A stretch of DNA of 64,000 nucleotides from Halictus rubicundus. Its lineage: Eukaryota; Arthropoda; Insecta; Hymenoptera; Halictidae. The notes under the pieces were generated by a model, which was given only the letters and a program-made list of their open reading frames with translations, did no database searches and was not told where the DNA came from. The stretch's first letter is position 1; the number at the start of each line of letters is the position of its first letter. Location: the NCBI RefSeq assembly GCF_050948215.1, contig NW_027488689.1, positions 310,001 to 374,000 on the forward strand, given 5' to 3'. Shown piece after piece: positions 52,165 through 64,000 of this stretch. Position numbers and translations under genes: made by a program.

Positions 52165-55100
52165 GAGGATAAGATAGCATAGAGGATAGGATCGTATAGA
52201 GGATAGGATAGGGCATTGAGTAGTATAGAGGAGAGGATATGATAGAGGATAGGATATAGTAGAGGATAGGATATAGAATAGTATACGATAGAGGATAGGA
52301 CAGGATAGAGGATAGGATAGGGGATTGGATAGGATAGAGGATAGGATAGGATAGAGGATAGGATAGGGTAGAGGATAGGATAGGATAGATTATAGGATAG
52401 GATAGAGGATAGGATAGGGTAGAGTATAGGATACAGAATAGGATAGGATAGAGGATAGGATTGAGAATAGGATAGGATAGAGGATAGGATAGGATAGAGG
52501 ATAGGATAGGGTAGAGGATATGATAGAGAATAGGATATGATAGAGGATGGGATAGGATAGGGGATTGGATAGGATAGAGGATAGGATACGATAGAGGATA
52601 GTATAGGATAGAGGATAGAATAGGATAGAGGATATTATAGGATAGAGGATAGGATAGGATACAGGATAGGATAGGATAGTGGATAGGAGAGGATTCATGA
52701 TAGGATAGGATTGAGGATCGGATAGGATAGATGATAGGATAGGGGATTGGATAGAATAGAGGATAGGATAGGATAGAGGATAGGATACGATAGAGGATAG
52801 TATAGGATAGAGGATAGGATAGGGTAGAGTATAGGATACAGAATAGGATAGGATAGAGGATAGGATAGGATAGAGGATAGGATAGGATAGAGGATAGGAT
52901 AGGGTAGAGGATATGATAGAGAATAGGATAGGATAGAGGATAGGATAGGATAGAGAATAGGATCGGATAAAGGATAGGATACGATAGAGGATAGGATAGG
53001 GTAGAGTATAGGATACAGAATAGGATAGGATAGAGGATAGGATAGGATAAAGGATAGGATCGGATAGAGGATAAGATAGCATAGAGGATAGGATCGTATA
53101 GAGGATAGGATAGGTGATTGGATAGGATAGAGGATAGGATAGGATAGATGATAGGATCGGATAAAGGATAGGATAGGGGATTGGATAGGATAGAGGATAG
53201 GATAGGATAGAGGATAGGATAGGGTAGAGGATAGGATCGGATAGAGGATAGGTTAGGGGATTGGATAGGATAGAGGATAGGATAGGATAGAGGATAGGAT
53301 AGGGTAGAGGATAGCATAGTATAGAGGATAGGATCGGATAGAGGATAGGATACGATAGAGGATAGGATAGAGGATTGGATAGGATAGAGGATAGGATAGG
53401 ATAGAGGATAGGATAGGGTAGAGGATAGGATAGAGAATAGGATAGGATAGAGGATAGGATAGGATAGAGGATAGGTTCGGATAGAGGATAGGATACGATA
53501 GAGGATAGGAACGGATAGAGGATAGGATAGGGGATTGGATAGGATAGAGGATAGGATACGATAGAGGATAGGATAGGATAGAGGATAGGATAGGGTAGAG
53601 AATAGGATAGGATAGGATAGAGGATAGGATCGGGGATTGGATAGGATAGAGGATAGGATACGATAGAGGATAGGATAGGATAGAGGAAAGGATAGGGTAG
53701 AGGATAGGATAGGATAGAGGATAGGATAGGATAAGGTAGAGTATAGGATACAGAATAGGATAGGATAGAGGATAGGATAGGATAGATGATAGGATCGGAT
53801 AGAGGATAGGATAGGATAGAGGATTCGATCGTATAGAGGATAGGATAGGTGATTCGATAGGATACCGGATAGTATAGGATTGAGGATAGGATAGGATAGT
53901 GGATAGGATAGGATAGAGCAAACGATAGAGGATAGGATAGAGGATAGGATAGGGGATTGGATAGGATAGAGGATAGGATAGGATAGAGAATAGTATAGGA
54001 TAGAGGATAGGACAGGATAGAGGATAGGATAGGGGATTGGATAGGGTAGAGGATAGGATAGGATCGAGGATTGGATAGGATAGAGGATAGGATAGGATAG
54101 AGGATAGGATACAGAATAGGATAGGATAGAGGATAGGATAGGATAGAGGATAGGATAGTATAGAGGATAGGATAGGATACAGGATAGGATAGGATAGAGG
54201 ATAGGATAGGATTCATGATAGGATAGGATTGAGGATCGGATAGGATAGTGGATAGGATAGGATAGATGATATTATAGGATAGAGGATAGAATAGTATAGA
54301 GGATAGGATCGTTTAGAGGATAGGATACGATAGAGGATAGGATAGAGGATAGGATCGAGGATTGGATAGGATAGATCATAGGATACGATAGAGGATAGGA
54401 TAGGGTAGAGTATAGGATACAGAATAGGATAGGATAGAGGATAGGATAGGGTAGAGGATAGGATAGTATAGAGGATAGGATCGGATAGAGGATAGGATAC
54501 GATAGAGGATAGGATAGAGGATAGGATAGGATAGAGGATAGGATCGGATAGAGGATAAGATAGCATAGAGGATAGGATAGTATAGAGGATAGGATCGTTT
54601 AGAGGATAGGATACGATAGAGGATAGGATAGAGGATAGGATCGAGGATTGGATAGGATAGAGGATAGGATACGATAGAGGATAGGATAGGGTAGAGTATA
54701 GGATACAGAATAGGATAGGATAGAGGATAGGATAGGATAAAGGATAGGATCGGATAGAGGATAAGATAGCATAGAGGATAGGATAGGATAGAGGATAGGA
54801 TAGGATAGAGGATAGGATAGGGTAGAGGATCGGATAGGATAGAGGATAGGATAGGATAGAGGATAGGATAGAGGATCGGATAGGATAGAGGATAGGATAG
54901 GATAGAGGATAGGATAGGGTAGAGGAAAGGATAGGATAGGATAGAGGATAGGATAGGGTTGAGGATAGGATAGGATTGAGGAGAGGATAGGATAGTGGAT
55001 AGGATAGGGGATTGGATAGGATAGAGGATAGGATAGGATAGGATAGATGATAGTATAGGATAGAGGATAGGATAGGATTGAGGATAGGATAGGATAGTGG

Positions 55101-55559
55101 ATAGGATAGGATAGAGCAGACGATAGAGGATAGGATAGAGGATAGGAAAGGATAGAGGATCGGATAGGATAGAGGATAGGATAGGATAGAGGATAGGATA
55201 GGGTAGATGATAGGATAGGATAGAGGATCGGATAGGATAGAGGATAGGATAGGGTAGAGGATAGGATAGTATAGAGGATAGGATCGGATAGAGGATAGGA
55301 TACGATAGAGGATAGGATAGAGTATAGGATAGGATAGAGGATAGGATCGGATAGAGCATAAGGTAGCATAGAGGATAGGATAGTATAGAGGATAGGATCG
55401 TTTAGAGGATAGGATACGATAGAGGATAGGATAGAGGATAGGATCGAGGAATGGATAGGATAGAGGATAGGATACGATAGAGGATAGGATAGGGTAGAGT
55501 ATAGGATACAGAATAGGATAGGATAGAGGATAGGATAGGATAAAGGATAGGATCGGATA
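52165..55559 (+). repeat. 3395-base tandem repeat, unit 1
   Basis: Every landmark checked recurs 3395 bases downstream, including seven matching minus-strand open frames of the same length. The longest of these (608 codons at 52390 and 55785) looks identical between units. The few differences are near the start, for example GGGCATTGAG at 52211 against GGGGATTGGG. The unit contains two GGATCGTTTAGAGG markers about 285 bases apart (54307, 54592) and a third near 55396. Confidence 0.9.
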
Positions 55560-58500
55560 GAGGATAAGATAGCATAGAGGATAGGATCGTATAGAGGATA
55601 GGATAGGGGATTGGGTAGTATAGAGGAGAGGATATGATAGAGGATAGGATATAGTAGAGGATAGGATATAGAATAGTATACGATAGAGGATAGGACAGGA
55701 TAGAGGATAGGATAGGGGATTGGATAGGATAGAGGATAGGATAGGATAGAGGATAGGATAGGGTAGAGGATAGGATAGGATAGATTATAGGATAGGATAG
55801 AGGATAGGATAGGGTAGAGTATAGGATACAGAATAGGATAGGATAGAGGATAGGATTGAGAATAGGATAGGATAGAGGATAGGATAGGATAGAGGATAGG
55901 ATAGGGTAGAGGATATGATAGAGAATAGGATATGATAGAGGATGGGATAGGATAGGGGATTGGATAGGATAGAGGATAGGATACGATAGAGGATAGTATA
56001 GGATAGAGGATAGAATAGGATAGAGGATATTATAGGATAGAGGATAGGATAGGATACAGGATAGGATAGGATAGTGGATAGGAGAGGATTCATGATAGGA
56101 TAGGATTGAGGATCGGATAGGATAGATGATAGGATAGGGGATTGGATAGAATAGAGGATAGGATAGGATAGAGGATAGGATACGATAGAGGATAGTATAG
56201 GATAGAGGATAGGATAGGGTAGAGTATAGGATACAGAATAGGATAGGATAGAGGATAGGATAGGATAGAGGATAGGATAGGATAGAGGATAGGATAGGGT
56301 AGAGGATATGATAGAGAATAGGATAGGATAGAGGATAGGATAGGATAGAGAATAGGATCGGATAAAGGATAGGATACGATAGAGGATAGGATAGGGTAGA
56401 GTATAGGATACAGAATAGGATAGGATAGAGGATAGGATAGGATAAAGGATAGGATCGGATAGAGGATAAGATAGCATAGAGGATAGGATCGTATAGAGGA
56501 TAGGATAGGTGATTGGATAGGATAGAGGATAGGATAGGATAGATGATAGGATCGGATAAAGGATAGGATAGGGGATTGGATAGGATAGAGGATAGGATAG
56601 GATAGAGGATAGGATAGGGTAGAGGATAGGATCGGATAGAGGATAGGTTAGGGGATTGGATAGGATAGAGGATAGGATAGGATAGAGGATAGGATAGGGT
56701 AGAGGATAGCATAGTATAGAGGATAGGATCGGATAGAGGATAGGATACGATAGAGGATAGGATAGAGGATTGGATAGGATAGAGGATAGGATAGGATAGA
56801 GGATAGGATAGGGTAGAGGATAGGATAGAGAATAGGATAGGATAGAGGATAGGATAGGATAGAGGATAGGTTCGGATAGAGGATAGGATACGATAGAGGA
56901 TAGGAACGGATAGAGGATAGGATAGGGGATTGGATAGGATAGAGGATAGGATACGATAGAGGATAGGATAGGATAGAGGATAGGATAGGGTAGAGAATAG
57001 GATAGGATAGGATAGAGGATAGGATCGGGGATTGGATAGGATAGAGGATAGGATACGATAGAGGATAGGATAGGATAGAGGAAAGGATAGGGTAGAGGAT
57101 AGGATAGGATAGAGGATAGGATAGGATAAGGTAGAGTATAGGATACAGAATAGGATAGGATAGAGGATAGGATAGGATAGATGATAGGATCGGATAGAGG
57201 ATAGGATAGGATAGAGGATTCGATCGTATAGAGGATAGGATAGGTGATTCGATAGGATACCGGATAGTATAGGATTGAGGATAGGATAGGATAGTGGATA
57301 GGATAGGATAGAGCAAACGATAGAGGATAGGATAGAGGATAGGATAGGGGATTGGATAGGATAGAGGATAGGATAGGATAGAGAATAGTATAGGATAGAG
57401 GATAGGACAGGATAGAGGATAGGATAGGGGATTGGATAGGGTAGAGGATAGGATAGGATCGAGGATTGGATAGGATAGAGGATAGGATAGGATAGAGGAT
57501 AGGATACAGAATAGGATAGGATAGAGGATAGGATAGGATAGAGGATAGGATAGTATAGAGGATAGGATAGGATACAGGATAGGATAGGATAGAGGATAGG
57601 ATAGGATTCATGATAGGATAGGATTGAGGATCGGATAGGATAGTGGATAGGATAGGATAGATGATATTATAGGATAGAGGATAGAATAGTATAGAGGATA
57701 GGATCGTTTAGAGGATAGGATACGATAGAGGATAGGATAGAGGATAGGATCGAGGATTGGATAGGATAGATCATAGGATACGATAGAGGATAGGATAGGG
57801 TAGAGTATAGGATACAGAATAGGATAGGATAGAGGATAGGATAGGGTAGAGGATAGGATAGTATAGAGGATAGGATCGGATAGAGGATAGGATACGATAG
57901 AGGATAGGATAGAGGATAGGATAGGATAGAGGATAGGATCGGATAGAGGATAAGATAGCATAGAGGATAGGATAGTATAGAGGATAGGATCGTTTAGAGG
58001 ATAGGATACGATAGAGGATAGGATAGAGGATAGGATCGAGGATTGGATAGGATAGAGGATAGGATACGATAGAGGATAGGATAGGGTAGAGTATAGGATA
58101 CAGAATAGGATAGGATAGAGGATAGGATAGGATAAAGGATAGGATCGGATAGAGGATAAGATAGCATAGAGGATAGGATAGGATAGAGGATAGGATAGGA
58201 TAGAGGATAGGATAGGGTAGAGGATCGGATAGGATAGAGGATAGGATAGGATAGAGGATAGGATAGAGGATCGGATAGGATAGAGGATAGGATAGGATAG
58301 AGGATAGGATAGGGTAGAGGAAAGGATAGGATAGGATAGAGGATAGGATAGGGTTGAGGATAGGATAGGATTGAGGAGAGGATAGGATAGTGGATAGGAT
58401 AGGGGATTGGATAGGATAGAGGATAGGATAGGATAGGATAGATGATAGTATAGGATAGAGGATAGGATAGGATTGAGGATAGGATAGGATAGTGGATAGG

Positions 58501-58954
58501 ATAGGATAGAGCAGACGATAGAGGATAGGATAGAGGATAGGAAAGGATAGAGGATCGGATAGGATAGAGGATAGGATAGGATAGAGGATAGGATAGGGTA
58601 GATGATAGGATAGGATAGAGGATCGGATAGGATAGAGGATAGGATAGGGTAGAGGATAGGATAGTATAGAGGATAGGATCGGATAGAGGATAGGATACGA
58701 TAGAGGATAGGATAGAGTATAGGATAGGATAGAGGATAGGATCGGATAGAGCATAAGGTAGCATAGAGGATAGGATAGTATAGAGGATAGGATCGTTTAG
58801 AGGATAGGATACGATAGAGGATAGGATAGAGGATAGGATCGAGGAATGGATAGGATAGAGGATAGGATACGATAGAGGATAGGATAGGGTAGAGTATAGG
58901 ATACAGAATAGGATAGGATAGAGGATAGGATAGGATAAAGGATAGGATCGGATA
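55560..58954 (+). repeat. 3395-base tandem repeat, unit 2
   Basis: Near-exact repeat of unit 1. It leads into about 80 bases of a third unit (58955-59035), where GAGAGGATAGG replaces GAGAGGATATG and collinearity ends. Confidence 0.9.
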
Positions 58955-61889
58955 GAGGATAAGATAGCATAGAGGATAGGATCGTATAGAGGATAGGATA
59001 GGGGATTGGGTAGTATAGAGGAGAGGATAGGATAGAGGATAGGATATAGTAGAGGATAGGATAGAGGATAGGATATAGTAGAGGATAGGATAGAGAATAG
59101 TATACGATAGAGGATAGTATAGGATAGAGGATAGGATAGGATAGAGAATAGTATAGGATAGAGGATAGGATAGGATAGAGGATACGATATTATAGAGGAT
59201 AGGATAGGATAGAGGGTAGGAGAGGATTAAGGATAGGATAGGATAGTGGATAGGATAGGATAGAACAGACGATAGAGGATAGGATAGAGAATAGGATAGG
59301 TTAGATGATAGTATAGGATAGAGGATAGGAAAGAGGATACGATATTATAGTTGATAGGATAGGATACAGGATTGGATAGGGGATTGGATAGGATAGAAGA
59401 TAGGAGACGATAGAGGATAGTATATAATAGAGGATAAGATAGGATAGAGAATAGTATAGAATAGATGATATTATAGGATAGAGGATAGGATAGGATAGAG
59501 GATAGTATAGGATAGAGGATAGGATACGATAGAGGATAGTATAGGATAGGGGATAGGATAGGATAGAGAATAGTATAGGATAGAGGATAGGATACGATAG
59601 AGGATACGATTTTATAGAGGATAGGATAGGATTGGGGATAGGATAGGATAGGGTAGAGGATAGGATCGTATAGAGGATAGGATAGTTGATTGGATAGGAT
59701 AGAGGATAGGATAGGATAGAGGATAGGGTAGGATAGAGGATAGGATAGGATAGGATAGAGGATAGTATAGCATAGAGGATAGGATAGGATAGAGAATAGT
59801 ATACGATAGATGACATTAAAAGAAAGAGGATAGGATAGGATAGAGGATAGGATCGTATAGAGGATAGGATAGGTGATTCTATAGGATAGAGGATAGGATA
59901 CGGTAGAGGATATTATAGAGGATAGGATAGGATAGAGGATAGGATAGGATAGAGTATACGATACAGAATAGGATAGGATAGAGCATAGGATAGGATAGAG
60001 GATAGGATCTGATAGAGGATAGGATACGATAGAGGATAGTATAGGATAGAGGATAGGATAGGATAGAGAATAGTATAGGATAAATGATATTATATGATAC
60101 AGGATAGGATACGGTAGAGGATAGGATAGAGGATAGGATAGGATAGGGTAGAGTATAGGATACAGAATAGGATAGGATAGAGGATAGGATAGGATAGCTG
60201 ATAGGATCGGATAGAGGATAGGATAGGATAGAGGATAGGATCGTATAGAGGATAGGATAGGTGATTGGATAGGATACAGGATAGGATAGGATTGAGGATA
60301 GGATAGGATAGTGGATAGGATACGATAGAGGATAGTATAGCATAGAGGATAGGATAGGATAGAGAATAGTATAGTATAGATGATATTATAGGATAGAGGA
60401 TAGGATCGGATAGAGGATAGGATACGATAGAGGATAGGATAGGATAGAGGATACGATATTATAGAGGATAGGATAGGATAGAGGATAGGATCGGATAGAG
60501 GATAGGATAGGGGATTGGATAGGATAGAGGATAGGATACGATAGAGGATAGGATAGGATAGAGGATAGGATAGGGTAGAGGATAGGATAGGATAGGATAG
60601 AGGATAGGATAGGATAGATGATAGTATAGGATGGAGGATAGGATAGGATAGAGGATAGGATAGGATAGAGGATAGGATCGTATAGAGGATAGGATAGGTG
60701 ATTGGATAGGATAGAGGATAGGATACGGTAGAGGATAGGGTAGAGGATAGGATAGGATAGAGGATAGGATCGGATAGAGGATAGGATAGGTAATTGGATA
60801 GGAAAGAGGATAGGATAGGATAGGGGATAGGATAGGATAGAGAATAGTATAGGATAGATGATATTAAAAGATAGAGGATAGGATAGGATAGAGGATTGGA
60901 TCGTATAGAGGATTGGATAGGTGATTGGATAGGATAGAGGATTGGATAGGGTAGAGGATAGGATAGAGGATAGGATAGGATAGAGGATAGGATAGGGGAT
61001 TGGATAGTATAGAGGATAGGATAGGATAGAGGATAGGATAGGGGATTGGATAGTATAGAGGATAGGATAGGATAGAGGATAGGATAGGATAGAGGATCGG
61101 ACAGAATAGAGGATAGGCTAGGGGATTGGGTAGGATAGAGGACATGATACGATACGACATGAGGATAGGATAGGGTAGAGGATAGGATAGGATAGAGGAT
61201 AGGATAGGGGTTGGGTAGTATAGAGGAGAGGATAGGAAAGAGGATAGGATAGGGTAGAGGATAGGATAGATAATAGTATAGGATAGAGGATAGGATAGGA
61301 TAGAGGATAGGTTCGGATAGATGATAGGATAGGGAATTGGATAGAATAGAGGGTAGGATAGGATAGAGGATAGGATAGGATAGAGGATAGGATAGAGAAT
61401 AGGATAGGATAGGATAGGATAGAGGATAGGATCGGATAGAGGATAGGATAGGGTAGAGTATAGGATACAGAATAGGAGAGGATAGAGGATAGGATAGGAT
61501 AGAGGATAGGATCGGATAGAGGATAAGATAGCATAGAGGATAGGATCGTATAGAGGATAGGATAGGGGATTGGGTAGTATAGAGGAGAGGATAGGATAGA
61601 GGATAGGATATAGTAGAGGATAGGATAGAGAATAGTATACGATAGAGGATAGGACAGGATAGAGGATAGGATAGGGGATTGGATAGGATAGAGGATAGGA
61701 TAGGATAGAGGATAGGATAGGATAGAGGATAGGATAGGGTAGAGGATAGGATAGGATAGAGGATACGATATTATAGAGGATAGGATAGGATAGAGGATAG
61801 GATACGATAGAGGATAGGATAGGATAGAGGATAGGATAGGGTAGAGTATAGGATACAGAATAGGATAGGATAGAGGATAGGATAGGATA
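58955..61889 (+). repeat. Mosaic of family 5 and family 6 pieces
   Basis: Starts as a truncated third 3395-base unit, then shows a local duplication of GGATATAGTAGAGG (near 59043 and 59071). It carries the family 5 marker TGACATTAAAAGAAAGAGG at 59811 and segments like 52.2-52.4 kb near 61500-61680. Long-range order is weaker than upstream. No gene is present. Confidence 0.7.
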
Positions 61890-61974
61890 GAGGATAGGAG
61901 AGGATTCATGATAGGATAGGATACAGGATAGGATAGGATAGAGGATAGGAGAGGATTCATGATAGGATAGGATT
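61890..61974 (+). repeat. 51-base tandem duplication (three monomers)
   Basis: The unit is GAGGATAGGAGAGGATT + CATGATAGGATAGGATA + CAGGATAGGATAGGATA (61890-61940). The next copy starts at 61941 and is complete for two monomers. It is exactly three 17-base monomers long. Confidence 0.85.
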
Positions 61975-63712
61975 GAGGATCGGATAGGATAGTGGATAGG
62001 ATAGGATAGATGATATTATAGGATAGAGGATAGGATAGGATAGAGGATAGGCTCGGATAGATGATATAATAGGGGATTGGATAGAATAGAGGATAGGATA
62101 GGATAGAGGATAGGATAGGGGATTGGATAGGATAGGGGATAGGATAGGATAGAGGATAGGATAGAGAATAGGATAGGATAGAGGATAGGATAGGGTAGAG
62201 TATATTATACAGAAGAGGATAGGATAGAGGATAGGATAGGATAGAGGATAGGATCGGATAGAGGATAAGATAGCATAGAGGATAGGATAGTATAGAGGAT
62301 AGGATCGTTTAGAGGATAGGATACGATAGAGGATAGGATAGAGGATAGGATCGAGGATTGGATAGGATAGAGGATAGGATACGATAGAGGATAGGATAGG
62401 GTAGAGTATAGGATACAGAATAGGATAGGATAGAGGATAGGATAGGGTAGAGGATAGGATAGAGTATAGGATAGGATAGAGGATAGGATCGGATAGAGCA
62501 TAAGAAAGCATAGAGGATAGGATAGTATAGAGGATGGGATCGTTTAGAGGATAGGATACGATAGAGGATAGGATAGAGGATAGGATCGAGGATTGGATAG
62601 GATAGAGGATAGGATACGATAGAGGATAGGATAGGGTAGAGTATAGGATACAGAATAGGATAGGATAGAGGATAGGATAGGATAAAGGATAGGATCGGAT
62701 AGAGGATAAGATAGCATAGAGGATAGGATCGTATAGAGGATAGGATAGGGGATTGGGTAGTATAGAGGAGAGGATAGGATAGAGGATAGGATATAGTAGA
62801 GGATAGGATATAGTAGAGGATAGGATAGAGAATAGTATACGATAGAGGATAGGACAGGATTGAGGTTAGGATAGGGGATTGGATAGGATAGAGGATAGGA
62901 TATGATAGAGGATAGCATAGGGTAGAGGATAGGATAGGATAGATTATAGGATAGGATAGAGGATAGGATAGGGTAGAGTATAGGATAGAGGATAGGATCG
63001 GATAGAGGATAGGATCGGATAGAGGATACGATAGGTGATTGGATAGGATAGAGGATAGGATAGGGTAGAGGAGAGGATAGGATAACGGATATGATCGGAT
63101 AGAGGATAAGATAGCATAGAGGATAGGATCGTATAGAGGATAGGATAGGTGATTGGATAGGATAGAGGATAGGATAGGTTTGAGGATAGGATAGGATAGT
63201 GGATAGGATAGGATAGAGCAGACGATAGAGGACAGGATAGAGAATATGATAGGATAGATGATAGTATAGGATGGAGGATAGGATAGGGTAGAGGATAGGA
63301 TAGAGAATAGGATAGGACACAGGAAAGGATAGGATAGAGGATAGGATAGGATAGAGGATAGGATAGGGTAGAGGATAGGATAGGATATAGGATAGGATAT
63401 AGGATAGGATAGGATAGAGGATAGGATAGGGTAGAGGATAGGTTCGGATAGAGGATAGGATACGATAGAGGATAGGATAGGGTAGAGTGTAGGATACAGA
63501 ATAGGATAGGATAGAGGATAGGATAGAGGATTGGATAGGATAGAGGATAGGATAGAATAGAGGATAGGATAGGGTAGAGTATAGGATACATAATAGGATA
63601 GGATTGAGGATAGGATAGGATAGAGGATAGGATAGGATAGAGGATAGGATAGGATAGAGGATAGGATAGGGTAGAGGATAGGATAGGATAGGATAGAGGA
63701 TTGGATAGCATA
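61975..63712 (+). repeat. Family 6-like monomers
   Basis: GGATCGTTTAGAGG markers near 62302 and 62529, and AAGATAGCATAGAGG near 62709 and 63107, link this stretch to the 3395-base unit, but spacing is not conserved. No gene is present. Confidence 0.7.
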
Positions 63713-63848
63713 GAGGATAGGATACGATAGAGGATAGGTTCGGATAGAGGTTAAGATACGATAGAGGATAGTATAGGATAGAGGATAGGATACGATAGAG
63801 GATAGGTTCGGATAGAGGTTAGGATACGATAGAGGATAGTATAGGATA
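63713..63848 (+). repeat. 68-base tandem duplication (four monomers)
   Basis: 63713-63780 and 63781-63848 are the same four 17-base monomers in the same order. The only difference is at 63754 (A) against 63822 (G). Both units contain GAGGATAGGTTCGGATA. Confidence 0.9.
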
Positions 63849-64000
63849 GAGGATAGAATAGGATAGAGAATAGTATAGGATAAATGATATTATAGGATAC
63901 AGGATAGGATAGGGTAGAGGATAGGATAGAGAATAGGATAGGATGGAGGATAGGATAGGATAGAGGATAGGATCGGATAGAGGATAGGATAGGGTAGAGT
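63849..64000 (+). repeat. Ordinary monomers to the window edge
   Basis: Contains the A/T-shifted pair in variant form (GAGAATAGTATAGGATA then AATGATATTATAGGATA). The array continues past the end of the window. Confidence 0.85.

Larger units (their letters stand above)
1..64000 (+). repeat. Satellite array of GGATA / GGATAGA units, 17-base monomer
   Basis: The whole window is a tandem array with no unique sequence. The commonest monomer is GAGGATAGGATAGGATA (17 bases: two GGATA plus one GGATAGA). Monomers of 12, 22 and 27 bases arise by dropping or adding GGATA. All units point the same way and I saw no inverted segment. The consensus has 7 G, 7 A, 3 T and no C. The C residues present come from recurring substitutions such as GGATCGGATA and GGATACGATA. 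On the minus strand the monomer has no stop in any frame, which creates long meaningless frames. On the plus strand TAG closes all frames. I infer eukaryotic heterochromatin. Species and chromosome position cannot be told from this sequence. Confidence 0.97.

Noticed and set aside
52165..58954. The 3395-base unit as a mobile element or an integrated replicon
   Set aside because: It has no terminal repeats, no coding capacity and no sequence outside the monomer grammar. It is a tandem duplication of satellite.
1..64000. A giant repeat protein gene (for example a surface or silk-like protein) encoded by the minus strand
   Set aside because: A coding repeat would keep a multiple of three. Here units of 5, 7, 12, 17 and 22 bases are gained and lost freely and stops occur at recurring variants.
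1..64000. Telomeric repeat
   Set aside because: GGATA differs by one base from GGTTA (the arthropod TTAGG register), and GGTTAG appears as an occasional variant, but there is no run of TTAGG, TTAGGG or TTTAGGG. A telomere origin would be speculation.
1..64000. Human satellite II/III
   Set aside because: That pentamer is GGAAT. GGATA is not a rotation of it, and no GGAAT run is present.
1..64000. Bkm-type (GATA)n tetranucleotide array
   Set aside because: The period is 5, 7 and 17 bases. GATA is never tandem with a 4-base period for more than an isolated pair.
1..64000. CRISPR array
   Set aside because: No constant repeat separated by unique spacers. All sequence belongs to one repeat family.
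1..64000. Terminators, promoters, tRNA or other RNA genes
   Set aside because: No GC-rich hairpin, cloverleaf or conserved RNA motif can form in a strand with almost no C. TATA-like strings such as ATATTATA are repeat variants.

Overview
The window is one uninterrupted block of satellite DNA. I find no protein gene, tRNA, rRNA, CRISPR array, transposable element or unique sequence in its 64,000 bases. The whole block reads in one orientation. On the given strand it is built from the pentamer GGATA and the heptamer GGATAGA. These mostly combine into a 17-base monomer, GAGGATAGGATAGGATA (5+5+7), with shorter 12-base (5+7) and longer 22- and 27-base forms. C is almost absent from this strand, so strand asymmetry is extreme from end to end.

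Such length, homogeneity and layered higher-order structure point to a eukaryotic nuclear genome, most likely heterochromatin (pericentromeric, subtelomeric, or on a sex or supernumerary chromosome). Nothing here identifies the species. Both ends of the window lie inside the array, so its full length is unknown.

Long open frames exist on the minus strand only (one has 992 codons). They are an artefact. The reverse complement of the monomer has no stop codon in any frame, and because 17 is not a multiple of 3 all three frames give the same 17-residue peptide, SILSYPLSYPILYPILS. The plus strand has TAG several times per monomer and so is closed in every frame. None of these frames is annotated as a gene.

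The array is organised in layers. Monomers carry recurring fixed variants (for example GAGAATAGTATAGGATA followed by GATGATATTATAGGATA), and these mark larger modules. (1) 1 to about 20,325: four modules, here called M1 to M4, repeated and reshuffled. Copies differ by blocks of whole monomers. (2) About 20,326 to 31,700: a second family with nested tandem duplications of 160, 802 and 1019 bases, all copied again 5622 bases downstream, with pieces of M1 and M4 embedded. (3) About 31,701 to 40,049: units 3.4 to 3.7 kb apart, marked by a GGGG-rich element and interrupted by a third copy of family 2. (4) About 40,050 to 45,170: a repeat of about 1.95 kb. (5) About 45,171 to 52,164: overlapping duplications at spacings of 3766, 1942, 1414 and 410 bases. 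(6) About 52,165 to 59,035: a near-perfect 3395-base tandem duplication. (7) About 59,036 to 64,000: a mosaic of types 5 and 6 with two small fresh-looking duplications of 51 and 68 bases.

M1 to M4, R2, R3 and similar labels are my own. Module limits were found by eye from shared variants and are generally good to about 20 bases. No alignment was run.
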